Assembly (NCBI RefSeq): GCF_009712035.1
Contig: NZ_VILB01000034.1
Span: forward strand, 1 to 45,627
Direction: 5' to 3'
DNA from: Anabaena sp. UHCC 0187
GTDB lineage: Bacteria > Cyanobacteriota > Cyanobacteriia > Cyanobacteriales > Nostocaceae
DNA length: 45,627 nucleotides
Part shown: one piece after another, positions 17,488 to 25,086 of the stretch
How the letters are laid out: each line of letters starts with the position of its first letter
Numbering within the stretch: the stretch's first letter is position 1
The notes under the pieces: model-generated
What the model was told of the DNA's origin: nothing
The model's database searches: none
What the model saw: the letters and a program-made list of their open reading frames with translations, nothing else
Made by a program: the position numbers and the translations under genes

Positions 17488-17641
17488 TAGGGTGTTGATT
17501 TTGATGAAATTTCCCCGTTTTTAGTTCATGCAAATTTTGTGTCCATGTGAACGCAAAGTCCATTTAACATAGGCTTTTGCTCCAATAGATACCAGAGATT
17601 TTGCATGAATTTTTACCCCCTCAAACAGAATCAACACCCTA
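17488..17641. mobile_element. MITE, 154 bp, TIR TAGGGTGTTGATT, 9-bp target duplication
   Basis: The ends TAGGGTGTTGATT and its inverse are flanked by exact GCGTAATGG copies at 17479-17487 and 17642-17650. Both ends carry a subterminal TTCATGCA about 35 bases in. The autonomous IS at 27133-29065 has ends TAGTGTGTTAATT, the same subterminal TTCATGCA and also a 9-bp duplication, so this is very probably a non-autonomous relative. It lies 26 bp from the next cistron and may have replaced or split the promoter of the DUF1778/GNAT pair. Confidence 0.85.
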
Positions 17642-17675
17642 GCGTAATGGAGTAATTAAAATTCAGAAAACTAAA

Positions 17676-17981
17676 ATGGTAGCTTTCTTTGAAATGGATA
17701 ATCCTGGACGAAATCAGGTTATAAATATTAGAGTTCAAGAAAAACAGCGTAATTTAATTGATTATGCTGCATCAATTCTTGGTAAAACTCGTTCTGATTT
17801 CATGCTAGATGTCGCTTGTAGAGAAGCAGAAAAAGTAATTTGCGCTCAAACTTTTTTTGCTTTAGATGAAAAAAAATATCAAGAATTTCTTGATATTTTA
17901 GACGCACCACCTAAAGTAGATGAGGAACTACGTAACTTTTTAGCTGCTAAATCACCTTGGGATAAAGAATGGCAGAAATAA
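17676..17981 (+). CDS. DUF1778 (TacA-like) antitoxin
   Basis: A 101-residue ribbon-helix-helix protein. The core is INIRVQEKQRNLIDYAASIL then GKTRSDFMLDVACREAE, the DUF1778 signature, followed by a C-terminal tail (DILDAPPKVDEELRNFLAAK) that blocks the acetyltransferase partner. The ATG at 17694 (MDNPGRNQV) is an alternative start closer to the family's usual length. It overlaps the toxin gene by 13 bp. A MITE ends 26 bp upstream of 17676. Confidence 0.92.
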   Translation: MVAFFEMDNPGRNQVINIRVQEKQRNLIDYAASILGKTRSDFMLDVACREAEKVICAQTFFALDEKKYQEFLDILDAPPKVDEELRNFLAAKSPWDKEWQK

Positions 17982-18469
17982 AAATTATAGAAGCTCCTCA
18001 GCCAATTAATTCTAGCCATGATATATCACAATTCAAATCAAGGTCAGAAACTTTAAATAATTGGTTGAAGGAAAAAGCTTTTAAAAATGAGGGGGATACT
18101 GCCAGAACTTATGTAGTAACTTGTGAAAACAAAGTAATCGGTTATTACTGTTTGGCGAGTTCTGGTGTATATCACTCAGTGGCTATTAGAAAAGTCAAGC
18201 AAAATGCGCCAGATCCAGTGCCTTGTATGCTTGTTGGTAGGTTAGCGGTTGATGAACTATGGCTTGGGAAAGGTATAGGATCTGGTTTATTAAGAGATGC
18301 AATTTTTCGGATTTTACAAGCATCCAAAATTGTTGGAATACGATGTATTTTAGTTCACGCTAAAGATGAAGAAGCTAAACAATTTTATTTAAAACATAAA
18401 TTTAAACCCTCACCAATAGAACCTTTAACATTAATGTTGCCTTTACAAGATATTGTTGCAAACCTTTAA
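17969..18469 (+). CDS. GNAT-family acetyltransferase toxin (TacT/AtaT-like)
   Basis: A 166-residue GNAT protein paired with the DUF1778 antitoxin. It has the acetyl-CoA pyrophosphate loop region LAVDELWLGKGIGSGLLRDA (the Q/R-x-x-G-x-G/A type loop, here GKGIGSG), then ILVHAKDEEAKQFYLKHKF, where the Tyr of FYLKHKF is the usual catalytic tyrosine. TacT-type toxins acetylate charged tRNA and stop translation; that activity is inferred from family and context. All motifs are intact. Confidence 0.92.
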   Translation: MAEIKIIEAPQPINSSHDISQFKSRSETLNNWLKEKAFKNEGDTARTYVVTCENKVIGYYCLASSGVYHSVAIRKVKQNAPDPVPCMLVGRLAVDELWLGKGIGSGLLRDAIFRILQASKIVGIRCILVHAKDEEAKQFYLKHKFKPSPIEPLTLMLPLQDIVANL

Positions 18470-18524
18470 TAACAGAATATATTTTTAGTTGTCGGAGTTT
18501 TTTGCTAGTTATACCCAAGAGCGA

Positions 18525-18929
18525 ATGATTTCTCTTCATAAAAAAAGAATTAACAAAGCCATGCCCAAAGAAATATTTCCATCAACCTATGAGTGCGACT
18601 GTGGGTATCTGTGTTATTTCTTTGAAAATACAATCAACGAAATGAAGCTGATGAGTGAAAAGAAAAAGACTTTTCTTCGAGACTCTGGAGAGCCAGCACA
18701 TACTATTGTATTTGATAAAGGACAAATGGTGAATATTGTTTGCCCCAAACGAAATCACAAGGGAACTAAGGGAAGTTCAGTTGACACATCACCCAAATGT
18801 GACCCATGGCGCACAAAATCAACAAGTAGGTTTTTGTTGACTGTAATTAAACCCACTAAATGTGATCCATGGATCACATTTTTCCTCAAAACCTGGGCAA
18901 CACAGTCCCCGTTCCCGCATCCTTTTTAG
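18525..18929 (+). CDS. Hypothetical protein with CDCG motif, C-terminus possibly altered
   Basis: The open frame begins at a TTG at 18489; ATG 18525 (MISLHKKRINKAMPKEIFPS) is a better start. The core ECDCGYLCYFFENTINEMK and PAHTIVFDKGQMVNIVCPKR resembles a small cyanobacterial family of unknown function with a putative metal-binding CxC...C. After VCPKR the frame runs into the repeated palindromic DNA at 18795-18881 and past the stop of the recombinase gene on the other strand, so the last 40 residues are probably not native. It suggests rearrangement at this spot. Confidence 0.5.
   Translation: MISLHKKRINKAMPKEIFPSTYECDCGYLCYFFENTINEMKLMSEKKKTFLRDSGEPAHTIVFDKGQMVNIVCPKRNHKGTKGSSVDTSPKCDPWRTKSTSRFLLTVIKPTKCDPWITFFLKTWATQSPFPHPF
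18795..18881. repeat. Perfect 24-bp palindrome with an imperfect upstream copy
   Basis: Bases 18858-18881 are AAATGTGATCCA joined directly to its reverse complement. About 63 bp upstream (18795-18817) lies AAATGTGACCCATGGCGCAC, the same half-site with a degraded partner, also preceded by ACCC. The perfect copy ends 5 bp before the 3' end of the tyrosine recombinase gene. It could be a recombinase core or arm site, an att relic or a bidirectional hairpin; nothing in the sequence decides. Confidence 0.7.
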
Positions 18930-19989
18930 AACGAACATAGGTCTTAGTCGTATCACTCTTACTATGCCCCAACTGGTCTTGCACCTCAAACAGTGATTTA
19001 CTATCCACCGCCCGCGACGCGTGAGAATGGCGTAACCAGTGGCAAGAAAACTTCACCTTGGCCACCTCAGATATATCCTGAATCAACTTTTTAATCGCCC
19101 GGTCACTCAATGGCAACCCCCGCTTTTTCGGGTCAGGTGACAGATTCGGAAACACTGGCATCTTCTCACCTGCCATCCCCCGGTACTTCTTAAAGATTAG
19201 CGAAGTCTGGTGGTCTAAACCAATCTCCCGGTACTTCCCCCCCTTCCCCCGAAACTTAATTGTGTAATAACCCCTGGACCTATCTGACGGTATTGGGTCG
19301 GGTTGCCATTTAAAATTGTGCCAATATAAACCCGGATAATCTTCCTTAGGCTGACCCGGTTTATCACCAGGAACCGTCACCCGACCAACCTCACCCACCC
19401 GCATCCCACTATAAAAAAGCAAAGAAAAAACCAGCCAGTACTGCTCCCCCAACCGCTGGGCAACATCAGCCAACTGCGCCATCTCCCAATCTTCTAAATA
19501 ACGCTCTGCCTTCGGTAAGTCACTGAAATTATCGTAATTTATGGTACTGGCAATATTCCGTAAAAAATAGCCAACATTCTCCCCATGACCATAACTCCAA
19601 AGAGATCGCAACATCAAAACCTGGTTAGATTTAGTATAAGGGGAAACCTCACCCCAACTAGCAATAAATTCCAGTAACTTTGGTGGCTGAACCAGCCGTA
19701 AATCCCGTATATCTTGATTTTCCAACCAAGCGAGTAATTTTTGACCAAAGCGATAGTATTTTCGCTTAGTTTGTTCCCGGTTCTGTGACCCTGCCCAAGC
19801 CAAAATCAACTCCTCATCATTTGCTACAGCAGGTGTGCGGTAATAATATTGGCGAATCACCTCCTCTACTAATTCGGCAGTCACAGGTTGAGCCGGATCA
19901 CGAGATACAACTTTACTAGGGGAGGAAGGGAGAATTTCTACGGGGCTAACCTCAACATTAGTGATATCCATCTGGGAAATAACCATCAC
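18886..19989 (-). CDS. Tyrosine recombinase / phage-type integrase
   Basis: A 367-residue protein with an N-terminal SAM-like core-binding domain (about 55-150) and a catalytic domain in which all six residues are readable: R197 (SGMRVGE), K249 (FRGKG), H317 and R320 (CHWLRHSHA), H342 (QLGHS) and Tyr351 (TKTYV). It should cut and rejoin DNA through a 3'-phosphotyrosine. The N-terminal ~35 residues are a variable extension. It points toward the palindrome at 18858-18881, a plausible substrate (inference). Neither excisionase nor phage structural genes are nearby, so it may belong to a reduced island or act on a local site. Confidence 0.9.
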   Translation of the reverse strand: MMVISQMDITNVEVSPVEILPSSPSKVVSRDPAQPVTAELVEEVIRQYYYRTPAVANDEELILAWAGSQNREQTKRKYYRFGQKLLAWLENQDIRDLRLVQPPKLLEFIASWGEVSPYTKSNQVLMLRSLWSYGHGENVGYFLRNIASTINYDNFSDLPKAERYLEDWEMAQLADVAQRLGEQYWLVFSLLFYSGMRVGEVGRVTVPGDKPGQPKEDYPGLYWHNFKWQPDPIPSDRSRGYYTIKFRGKGGKYREIGLDHQTSLIFKKYRGMAGEKMPVFPNLSPDPKKRGLPLSDRAIKKLIQDISEVAKVKFSCHWLRHSHASRAVDSKSLFEVQDQLGHSKSDTTKTYVRSKKDAGTGTVLPRF

Positions 19990-20005
19990 ATGACAACTAA
20001 CATCT

Positions 20006-20048
20006 AGCTTCCTGGAAGTGGCGTTTCAGGAAGCTTTTATTTTATTCT
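20006..20048 (+). terminator. Terminator-like hairpin
   Basis: AGCTTCCTG (20006-20014) pairs exactly with CAGGAAGCT (20027-20035) across a 12-base loop, followed by TTTATTTTATTCT. It would stop plus-strand transcription between the recombinase gene and the gene at 20206. It lies just upstream of the recombinase start, so it might alternatively be a leader structure of that gene. Confidence 0.5.
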
Positions 20049-20205
20049 ATCTTTATGTGAATGTGCAGATATTGTGCTGATGGGAAAAAATCCCTGATCG
20101 TGGTTTGCTCTTGTGTCTGGATAACTTTGTTAATTTTCTACTTGTAAGATGAATTTAGGCTATAGGGTGATACTCAGTTTCCCAATTACCAAGAGGAGAA
20201 GAAAG

Positions 20206-20583
20206 ATGAGTAAGTACATTATTTTTAAAGCTGAAGATGCCAACTCTGACCAGTGGGAACAAATGCTATTAGCTCACACAGGCGCTTGTACTGACATTTT
20301 GGCTGAACATTACGATGCCTCTAAAAAACCAATTCCCCAACCAGGGTACAGACTGAGAGATTTTCACAAAGTTGAAAAATTTATTGATCCTCAGTTTCCA
20401 GGTGCGAGTACCCATAGCAGGGTAGGAGATTGGGAAGTGACAAGGGTTGAGGAATATGTACCCAACTTACCTGTGGGTGGTTTTGAATCGGTAGTTATCT
20501 GTTACTGTCACTATTCGCCTGTGATGACTCCATTAGAACCATTACCTAGATTTCAGTTTGTACAGGAACTACAGCAAGTTTAG
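20206..20583 (+). CDS. Conserved hypothetical protein
   Basis: ATG 20206 (MSKYIIFKAEDANSDQWEQM) follows a strong GAGGAGAAG and is preferred over an upstream ATG at 20149 that has no ribosome binding site. The 125-residue protein contains RDFHKVEKFIDPQFPG, then HSRVGDWEVTRVEEYVPNLP and FESVVICYCHYSPV. I recall similar small cyanobacterial proteins without known function. No membrane segment or catalytic motif is evident. The following 190 bp (20584-20775) contain an inverted AGCGATGC...GCATCGCT pair and no gene. Confidence 0.6.
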   Translation: MSKYIIFKAEDANSDQWEQMLLAHTGACTDILAEHYDASKKPIPQPGYRLRDFHKVEKFIDPQFPGASTHSRVGDWEVTRVEEYVPNLPVGGFESVVICYCHYSPVMTPLEPLPRFQFVQELQQV

Positions 20584-20775
20584 ATTAGCGAGCGATGCCT
20601 GCCGTGAGGAAGCAAGCAACGGATACAGGGTAGCCTTTGTCAAGGTATCTCACTTTTTAGCATCGCTCCCACTGTCATAGATAGTTATGGTGCAACGAAT
20701 CCCGCAGAATTTTTTGCTGTAGCGCAGTAAAATTAATTTATTAATCTATGCTCCAGAGCAGGAGGTAATTATCCA

Positions 20776-21081
20776 ATGGATAACTCACTAAATTATGCAG
20801 AAATAATCAAAAAAACAGTGAATGCTGCCACTATTGATCAACCTAGTATTCAAGCAATTAAACTCTATCCAGTTTGTGACGTTGAATCTGGTAATTTTGT
20901 TGTTCTTGCTACAGGCTTTGATAAACAACAATGGATGGATAATGTAATATTTCATGCCAGACTCATCGAAAAAGATAACTGTGATCCCCAAATCATCATC
21001 GAAGAAGATAACTTTGAGGAAGGATTAGTTGATACACTCATCGAGGCAGGAATCAAAAAAGAAGATATCGTTATCAGTTAA
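20776..21081 (+). CDS. Divergent XisI-family protein
   Basis: A 101-residue protein with AGGAGGT before the ATG. It aligns by eye with the canonical XisI gene directly downstream: NYAEIIKKTVNAA ~ SYRHIIQSLLTDYA, VLATGFDKQQWMDNVIFHAR ~ VMNVGWDGHRRVYGCVLHLD, and the ending LVDTLIEAGIKKEDIVIS ~ LVDLGVAKEDIVLG. It therefore looks like a diverged duplicate. XisI was described as a factor needed for excision of the fdxN element in Anabaena; its biochemical role is not established. No XisH gene is adjacent. Confidence 0.7.
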   Translation: MDNSLNYAEIIKKTVNAATIDQPSIQAIKLYPVCDVESGNFVVLATGFDKQQWMDNVIFHARLIEKDNCDPQIIIEEDNFEEGLVDTLIEAGIKKEDIVIS

Positions 21082-21114
21082 CAACAAGCGCGGAAAGCAA
21101 GAGGTAATTGTACA

Positions 21115-21450
21115 ATGGATACCATAGAGTCTTATCGGCATATAATTCAGTCGTTGTTGACAGATTACGCTGCTATCCCCATCGCTAATGGGTCGATAGA
21201 TTGCTACACTGTTTTTGATCCGAAACAAGACCATTATCAGGTCATGAATGTGGGATGGGATGGCCATCGGCGGGTATATGGTTGTGTTTTACATTTGGAT
21301 ATTAAGCAGGGAAAGATTTGGATTGAGCAAAATATGACGGAAATGAGAGTAGCCCAAGAACTTGTGGATCTGGGGGTGGCAAAGGAAGATATTGTGTTAG
21401 GGTTTCAAGGTCCGGAAATGCGGCAATATACGGATTATGCAGTTATATAA
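21115..21450 (+). CDS. xisI: XisI-family element excision factor
   Basis: A 111-residue protein with the diagnostic text FDPKQDHYQVMNVGWDGHRR, then VYGCVLHLDIKQGKIWIEQN and NMTEMRVAQELVDLGVAKED, matching XisI controlling factors. It follows the divergent paralogue by 33 bp on the same strand, preceded by AAGAGGT. XisI normally follows xisH as a pair, as at 43843-44573 in this window. Here the upstream slot is taken by the XisI-like gene, so this copy is an orphan with respect to XisH. Confidence 0.85.
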   Translation: MDTIESYRHIIQSLLTDYAAIPIANGSIDCYTVFDPKQDHYQVMNVGWDGHRRVYGCVLHLDIKQGKIWIEQNMTEMRVAQELVDLGVAKEDIVLGFQGPEMRQYTDYAVI

Positions 21451-21503
21451 TTTAAGAGAAGGGATAGCGATAAATTTCAGTATGGAAGGTAACAGTATTG
21501 TGA

Positions 21504-21626
21504 TTACACCACAAAACGGAAATAACCACGATCCAATAAAATCTTTTCTTCCACAATAGCGATTTTAATAATGCGGCTAGTAGCTAAGTTTATTTTTACT
21601 GTATTAATATAATCTTGTATTTCCAT
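21504..21626 (-). pseudogene. Truncated DUF6516-type toxin-like protein
   Basis: A 40-residue frame from ATG 21626 (MEIQDYINTVKINLATSRII, then EEKILLDRGYFRFVV) ends after only the first third of what I recall as the DUF6516 family, whose members continue with a strand-rich YRYQW-type region. It starts 3 bp after the stop of the gene at 21630-21953, which matches the usual partner in such pairs. The rest of the toxin is missing; up to 21451 no further coding text is seen. Confidence 0.6.
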
Positions 21627-21629
21627 TGT

Positions 21630-21953
21630 TTAACTAGCTATTAAATTCGTATTTATCTGAATAGTATTTTGAGCATTAGTCCACATTTCATAAAATACGC
21701 TCCATTCAAAAAAATCTATTTCATCTCCTAATTTACCTGCTTGAAATTCTTGATAGAAGTCACCAGAAGACATTTGATATTTTGTCTCAAAATTCTTTAA
21801 TTTTTGTTCTAAATCTGAAATATCTTGTTGTGTTGAATTTGCTAACGGTGAAGATAATTTGACATTATTAATTTTGCTTTCTAAAAGCTGCCTTTCTTCT
21901 GGGGATAAAGAGAGGATGATTTGAGTGATAGATTCAACTAATTGGGTATTCAT
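21630..21953 (-). CDS. Partner (antitoxin-like) protein of a DUF6516 module
   Basis: A 107-residue protein: MNTQLVESITQIILSLSPEE at the start, then a coiled-coil stretch (ISDLEQKLKNFETKYQMSSG) and the ending FEWSVFYEMW. I recall this combination (short helix, coiled coil, 'DxxFYxxFQxGxLGDxxDFFEWSxFYEM') as the upstream partner of DUF6516 proteins in cyanobacteria and archaea. The toxin-like partner is truncated here, so this gene is probably an orphan antitoxin. The function is inferred only from pairing. Confidence 0.65.
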   Translation of the reverse strand: MNTQLVESITQIILSLSPEERQLLESKINNVKLSSPLANSTQQDISDLEQKLKNFETKYQMSSGDFYQEFQAGKLGDEIDFFEWSVFYEMWTNAQNTIQINTNLIAS

Positions 21954-22057
21954 AAAACCTCGTGGGAAGTGGGAAACTCAGTCCTTCGACAAGCTCAGGA
22001 ACCATCCCTTTAGGGCTGAGAGGGAAGCGACTCAAGGGATTTTAATCCCCGTCAATC

Positions 22058-23332
22058 CTAAAATGCGTAATCATAGCCATCTTTGCGGTGAATGATTTTG
22101 CAATATTTATAACTAATACCCTGAACTAATTTTGATGCGGAAATATTGAAAGAACCTGTTGCTCTAACTGCAACACGACCAATATATTTACCGATTTTCT
22201 TCCCAGTAGTAACAATTGCTTTCACAATATCACCGGTCTGAAAACCTTTAACAAATTTAATTCTCGGCACATATCGAGATGGAAAACCAAACTTGTCAGT
22301 CCGACACATTTGACGAGTTCCATGCCCTGTTGCTTTGATTAGCAAAGGCTTGTTCGTTAAAACTGCCAATTCTCCAATTTGCCCAACACAAGCGGCATCT
22401 AGCCAATGAGTTTTAGGAAAGTTTAATCTAGTTCGGTTGAACTTAGTTTGACCACCAGAACCAGTGGAAAGGGGTAAGCCAGTTTCTTTGAGTCGGCTAA
22501 ACAATGCCCAACGGGTAGAGTTCACAGCCGCCGCATCTTTTAAAGGTCGTTTTGCTTGTGCCAGAATACATTTGAGAAGATCCGGTTTCTTAGCCAGGAA
22601 GTCTTTAATATCCTGAGTGCCTTTTTTGATATTGCACTTCTCACAAGCAAGACAAAGATTAGAAATTCGATTAGTGCCACCTCTGGCTTTAGGATGAATA
22701 TGCTCAACTTGCAAGGGAACATTCTTAATCCCACAGTAAGCACATTTTCTCTGCCATTTTTCTAGTAGATACTCACGGACTTCGTACCCGGACAAAGTGC
22801 CTTGCTGATATTCAATACCTGATATTTCTGGATTGTCTATTTGTTGCAGGTCAAATCTGACAAGCTCTTGAGATATGCTTGTGATGGGAGCAAACTTAAT
22901 AAGTTTGTTGACCCAAGTTAAGGTAGTCTCAACACGATGCTGCAAACTTGGAGCTAACCAATTTTTTGTCCGGGTTCTATTCAAAAATCTGGCTTGACGA
23001 TAGCGAGTATGGCGGTTTCGTCTCCCCCTGCGGAGTGAGCGACGGGATTCTAGGGAAGCTTTAATTGCATTTCCTCGATGAGAAAGTTCTCCACCAAAAA
23101 TGATTTTTTTTCCCTGAATCAATGCTATGCCCGTAGTTTTTGAACCGGGATCTATTTTGAGTTCTATTGCTTGGTTAACAATATCTGAGCATGACTTGTT
23201 TAAGATGATAGTAAAGGGATACCTCCTAAATACAGCAGCTTTTTCAGAATCCAATAATTTCCTTGCTACCGAGGGATGACAAGGGCTTAAAGGTTGTTTG
23301 TTTGTGTCGAGAACTAATGCGTAATTTGACAT
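22058..23332 (-). CDS. iscB: IscB RNA-guided HNH/RuvC nuclease
   Basis: A 424-residue protein in IscB order. There is an N-terminal PLMP-type domain (ALVLDTNKQPLSPCHPSVAR). RuvC-I has D61 in KIDPGSKTTGIAL. An arginine-rich bridge helix spans 97-119 (RRSLRRGRRNRHTRYRQARF). RuvC-II has E156 (SQELVRF). The HNH domain shows C197/C200, H211, C230/C233 (CAYC, EHIHPKARGG, NLCLACEKC). RuvC-III has H309 and D312 (THWLDAACVG), followed by a C-terminal RNA-interaction region. All catalytic and zinc residues are present, so it appears active. IscB is the presumed ancestor of Cas9 and cuts DNA guided by an omega-RNA encoded just upstream. Single copy in the window. Confidence 0.95.
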   Translation of the reverse strand: MSNYALVLDTNKQPLSPCHPSVARKLLDSEKAAVFRRYPFTIILNKSCSDIVNQAIELKIDPGSKTTGIALIQGKKIIFGGELSHRGNAIKASLESRRSLRRGRRNRHTRYRQARFLNRTRTKNWLAPSLQHRVETTLTWVNKLIKFAPITSISQELVRFDLQQIDNPEISGIEYQQGTLSGYEVREYLLEKWQRKCAYCGIKNVPLQVEHIHPKARGGTNRISNLCLACEKCNIKKGTQDIKDFLAKKPDLLKCILAQAKRPLKDAAAVNSTRWALFSRLKETGLPLSTGSGGQTKFNRTRLNFPKTHWLDAACVGQIGELAVLTNKPLLIKATGHGTRQMCRTDKFGFPSRYVPRIKFVKGFQTGDIVKAIVTTGKKIGKYIGRVAVRATGSFNISASKLVQGISYKYCKIIHRKDGYDYAF

Positions 23333-23335
23333 TTC

Positions 23336-23603
23336 TGCCTCTCTGATTTCTCAGGTGATGTTCGCTTTGACCTTGTTATCTGAGCTTGTTAGGCTTGCAA
23401 CACTGTTTCAGTGACTTTAAAACTGTTTAATTACAAACGACAGAGCGGAAAACTAGCGTCGCATTCTCCGGTGTCTTGACTCAAATAACGGCTACCCTAA
23501 CCTTCGGTATGCTACGCAAACGACTACGCTCAGGGTGGTCTGGTCAGTATAGCTTGCTTGATTACTCTTACAAGCTCAGTGGCTTTAGCCCTGAGTTACT
23601 GAC
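23336..23603 (-). ncRNA. IscB omega-RNA scaffold
   Basis: The 270 bp before iscB has no coding text and is rich in paired segments on the minus strand: CTCAGGGCTAAAGCCACTGAG, GCTTG...CAAGC, and immediately before the ATG a GAACATCACCT followed by the stem CTGAGAAATCAG and AGAGG. The last part matches the general form of the 3' end of known IscB omega-RNAs. The guide would be the 5' extension into the flanking DNA, here a vapC relic (minus strand ...TTTTTAATTAGTTCGGA). Exact ends are not determinable by eye. Confidence 0.7.
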
Positions 23604-23860
23604 TTCCGAACTAATTAAAAACCCCCATCAGGAGTGATATTTTCAAAAATTCAAGATGTCGGAGAAGACCAAATTTGTACAAGTGTTATTATAGCTTGTG
23701 AATCAAGATTTGGAGCTAGAAAAAAGAACTTCCAAAAGCTCATATAAAAACTGCGAATTATCTTGGATAGCATAGAAATACTACCCCTGATTCATCAATA
23801 AAGAACAATTTTTAACGCTCACTTACTTATATTGGTGGATTAAAGATTCCCAACTTTTAT
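23604..23860 (+). pseudogene. vapC (PIN-domain toxin) relic
   Basis: Starting at the left edge of the IscB element, the text reads SELIKNP, then after one extra base in a C5 run SGVIFSKIQDVGEDQICTSV, IIACESRFGARKKN, and later LRIILDSIEILPL. This is the order of a FitB/VapC-type PIN toxin. The N-terminus with the first catalytic Asp is absent, there are at least two frameshifts and stops, and the C-terminal half is unreadable. The rest of 23861-24020 shows nothing. The missing N-terminus was not found on the other side of the element. Confidence 0.65.
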
Positions 23861-24020
23861 GATAAAATGATTAACCGAGGTAGATTGACCTTAACGGATG
23901 GTCGAAACTCCCAACAGTAGAACATCTAGTTAAAAGACGGCTATTTTCGCTATTTTTAATCATTTTGTGCTGCAACACACCCTACCACCAAGTAATACTT
24001 AGATTTTGAAAAGGTAAAAA

Positions 24021-24647
24021 ATGGCTTTCAGTAATTTTAAAACTATCGGAGAAGTCCTCACAATATTTCAAGTTACCTACACCGAAGACAATTTTATCAG
24101 TGACGTTCCCTTTAATATCACCGACTACTTCCGCGAAGATTTAGAATTAATGATGCGGGATGCTGTTGTTGATAACTCAGAATTTGCTATCTGTGAAAAC
24201 TTAATTTATCCCGTTCTTAAAGAAGTTTGGAAAACATACCGCCAACATTTTATTTTATGGAGTCATCAATCCTTAAACTACGATGAAAAATTATCAAGAT
24301 TTCCTGAATATATTTTAGCTAAACGTTCCCCATTAGGAAAAGTTGTTTTTGACAAACCATACTTTATCTTAGTAGAAGCCAAACAAGACAACTTTGAGGC
24401 AGGTTGGGCGCAATGTTTAGCAGAAATGATTGCTGCTCAAAGATTAAATGGAGAGTATCAAATCATTATTTGGGGGATTGTTTCTAATGGCGCAACATGG
24501 CAATTTGGTAAACTAGAAGATAATAAGTTTACCAAAAATATGACTCCTTTTACAATTTATGAACTAGATAAATTATTCGCGGCTGTTAATTTTATATTTA
24601 AACAATCTGAATTACAGCTAAATAATTTAGTTTTATCTGCTGCTTAA
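24021..24647 (+). CDS. PD-(D/E)XK-like hypothetical protein
   Basis: A 208-residue protein starting MAFSNFKTIGEVLTIFQVTY. The segment ICENLIYPVLKEVW, then FPEYILAKRSPLGKVVFDKP YFILVEAKQDNF has the E...(D/P)...ExK layout of a PD-(D/E)XK fold. It is followed by WAQCLAEMIAAQRLNGE (the conserved Q-x-x-x-E/A helix) and IIWGIVSNGATWQFGKLEDN. I recall similar proteins as multi-copy cyanobacterial hypotheticals. No methylase or helicase is adjacent, so there is no support for restriction. Confidence 0.7.
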   Translation: MAFSNFKTIGEVLTIFQVTYTEDNFISDVPFNITDYFREDLELMMRDAVVDNSEFAICENLIYPVLKEVWKTYRQHFILWSHQSLNYDEKLSRFPEYILAKRSPLGKVVFDKPYFILVEAKQDNFEAGWAQCLAEMIAAQRLNGEYQIIIWGIVSNGATWQFGKLEDNKFTKNMTPFTIYELDKLFAAVNFIFKQSELQLNNLVLSAA

Positions 24648-24712
24648 CTGTAGGGATTTCCAAAAATAAAACATTCTCTAGAATATCTACTTCAAACTTA
24701 TTAATCTTTTTT

Positions 24713-25069
24713 ATGTCTATCCAAATCTACGGAATACCGAACTGCGGAACTTGCAGAAAAGCTTTCAAGTGGCTTCAAGAAAATGGTATTGACTATGAGT
24801 TCATTAACACCAAAGAAACTCCCCCAACTCGTGAGATGGTTCAAAATTGGGTAACGTCTTTGGGTTCTGCGGGTATGCGAAATACTTCTGGTCAATCCTA
24901 CCGGGCTTTAGGTGATGACAAGAAGAATTGGATAGATGAGCAATGGATTGAGGCATTTAGCAAAGATGTAATGCTGCTCAAACGCCCCCTTTTCCTCAAA
25001 GATGGAACGGCTGTGCTGATAGGCTTTAAAGATAAAAATGAAGTAGTAAGGCAAAAGTTGGGACTTTAA
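24713..25069 (+). CDS. Spx/MgsR or ArsC-like thioredoxin-fold protein
   Basis: A 118-residue protein with the opening QIYGIPNCGTCRKAFKWLQE: a CxxC (CGTC) at the start of a thioredoxin fold and ENGIDYEFINTKETPP, as in the ArsC/Spx/YffB family. FSKDVMLLKRPLFLKDGTAV (the KRP motif) near the C-terminus is the other signature. True arsenate reductases keep a Cys plus three Arg; here the CxxC form points to Spx/MgsR-like proteins of unknown cyanobacterial role. Single gene, convergent with the metallopeptidase gene and separated from it by 17 bp. Confidence 0.9.
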   Translation: MSIQIYGIPNCGTCRKAFKWLQENGIDYEFINTKETPPTREMVQNWVTSLGSAGMRNTSGQSYRALGDDKKNWIDEQWIEAFSKDVMLLKRPLFLKDGTAVLIGFKDKNEVVRQKLGL

Positions 25070-25086
25070 TTTTGCTGGTTTTTACT

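Larger units (their letters stand above)
22015..23603 (-). mobile_element. IscB (IS200/IS605-superfamily, ISC-type) element without tnpA
   Basis: The unit consists of an upstream structured RNA region, an iscB gene and a downstream GGGGATTAAAATCCC hairpin (about 22034-22048), in the order typical of ISC elements. The left boundary is estimated at about 23603, where vapC coding text begins. The right boundary is estimated from the hairpin and is less certain. No Y1 transposase is present, so mobility would depend on a TnpA supplied elsewhere. Confidence 0.65.

Noticed and set aside
21954-22014. vapC N-terminus on the far side of the IscB element
   Set aside because: Read in all plus-strand frames, no LLDTN-type text is present, so the missing part of vapC is not adjacent.
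18886-23332. An integrative element bounded by the recombinase and IscB
   Set aside because: No pair of matching direct repeats or tRNA gene could be found at possible borders; the genes between look unrelated to transfer or phage functions.
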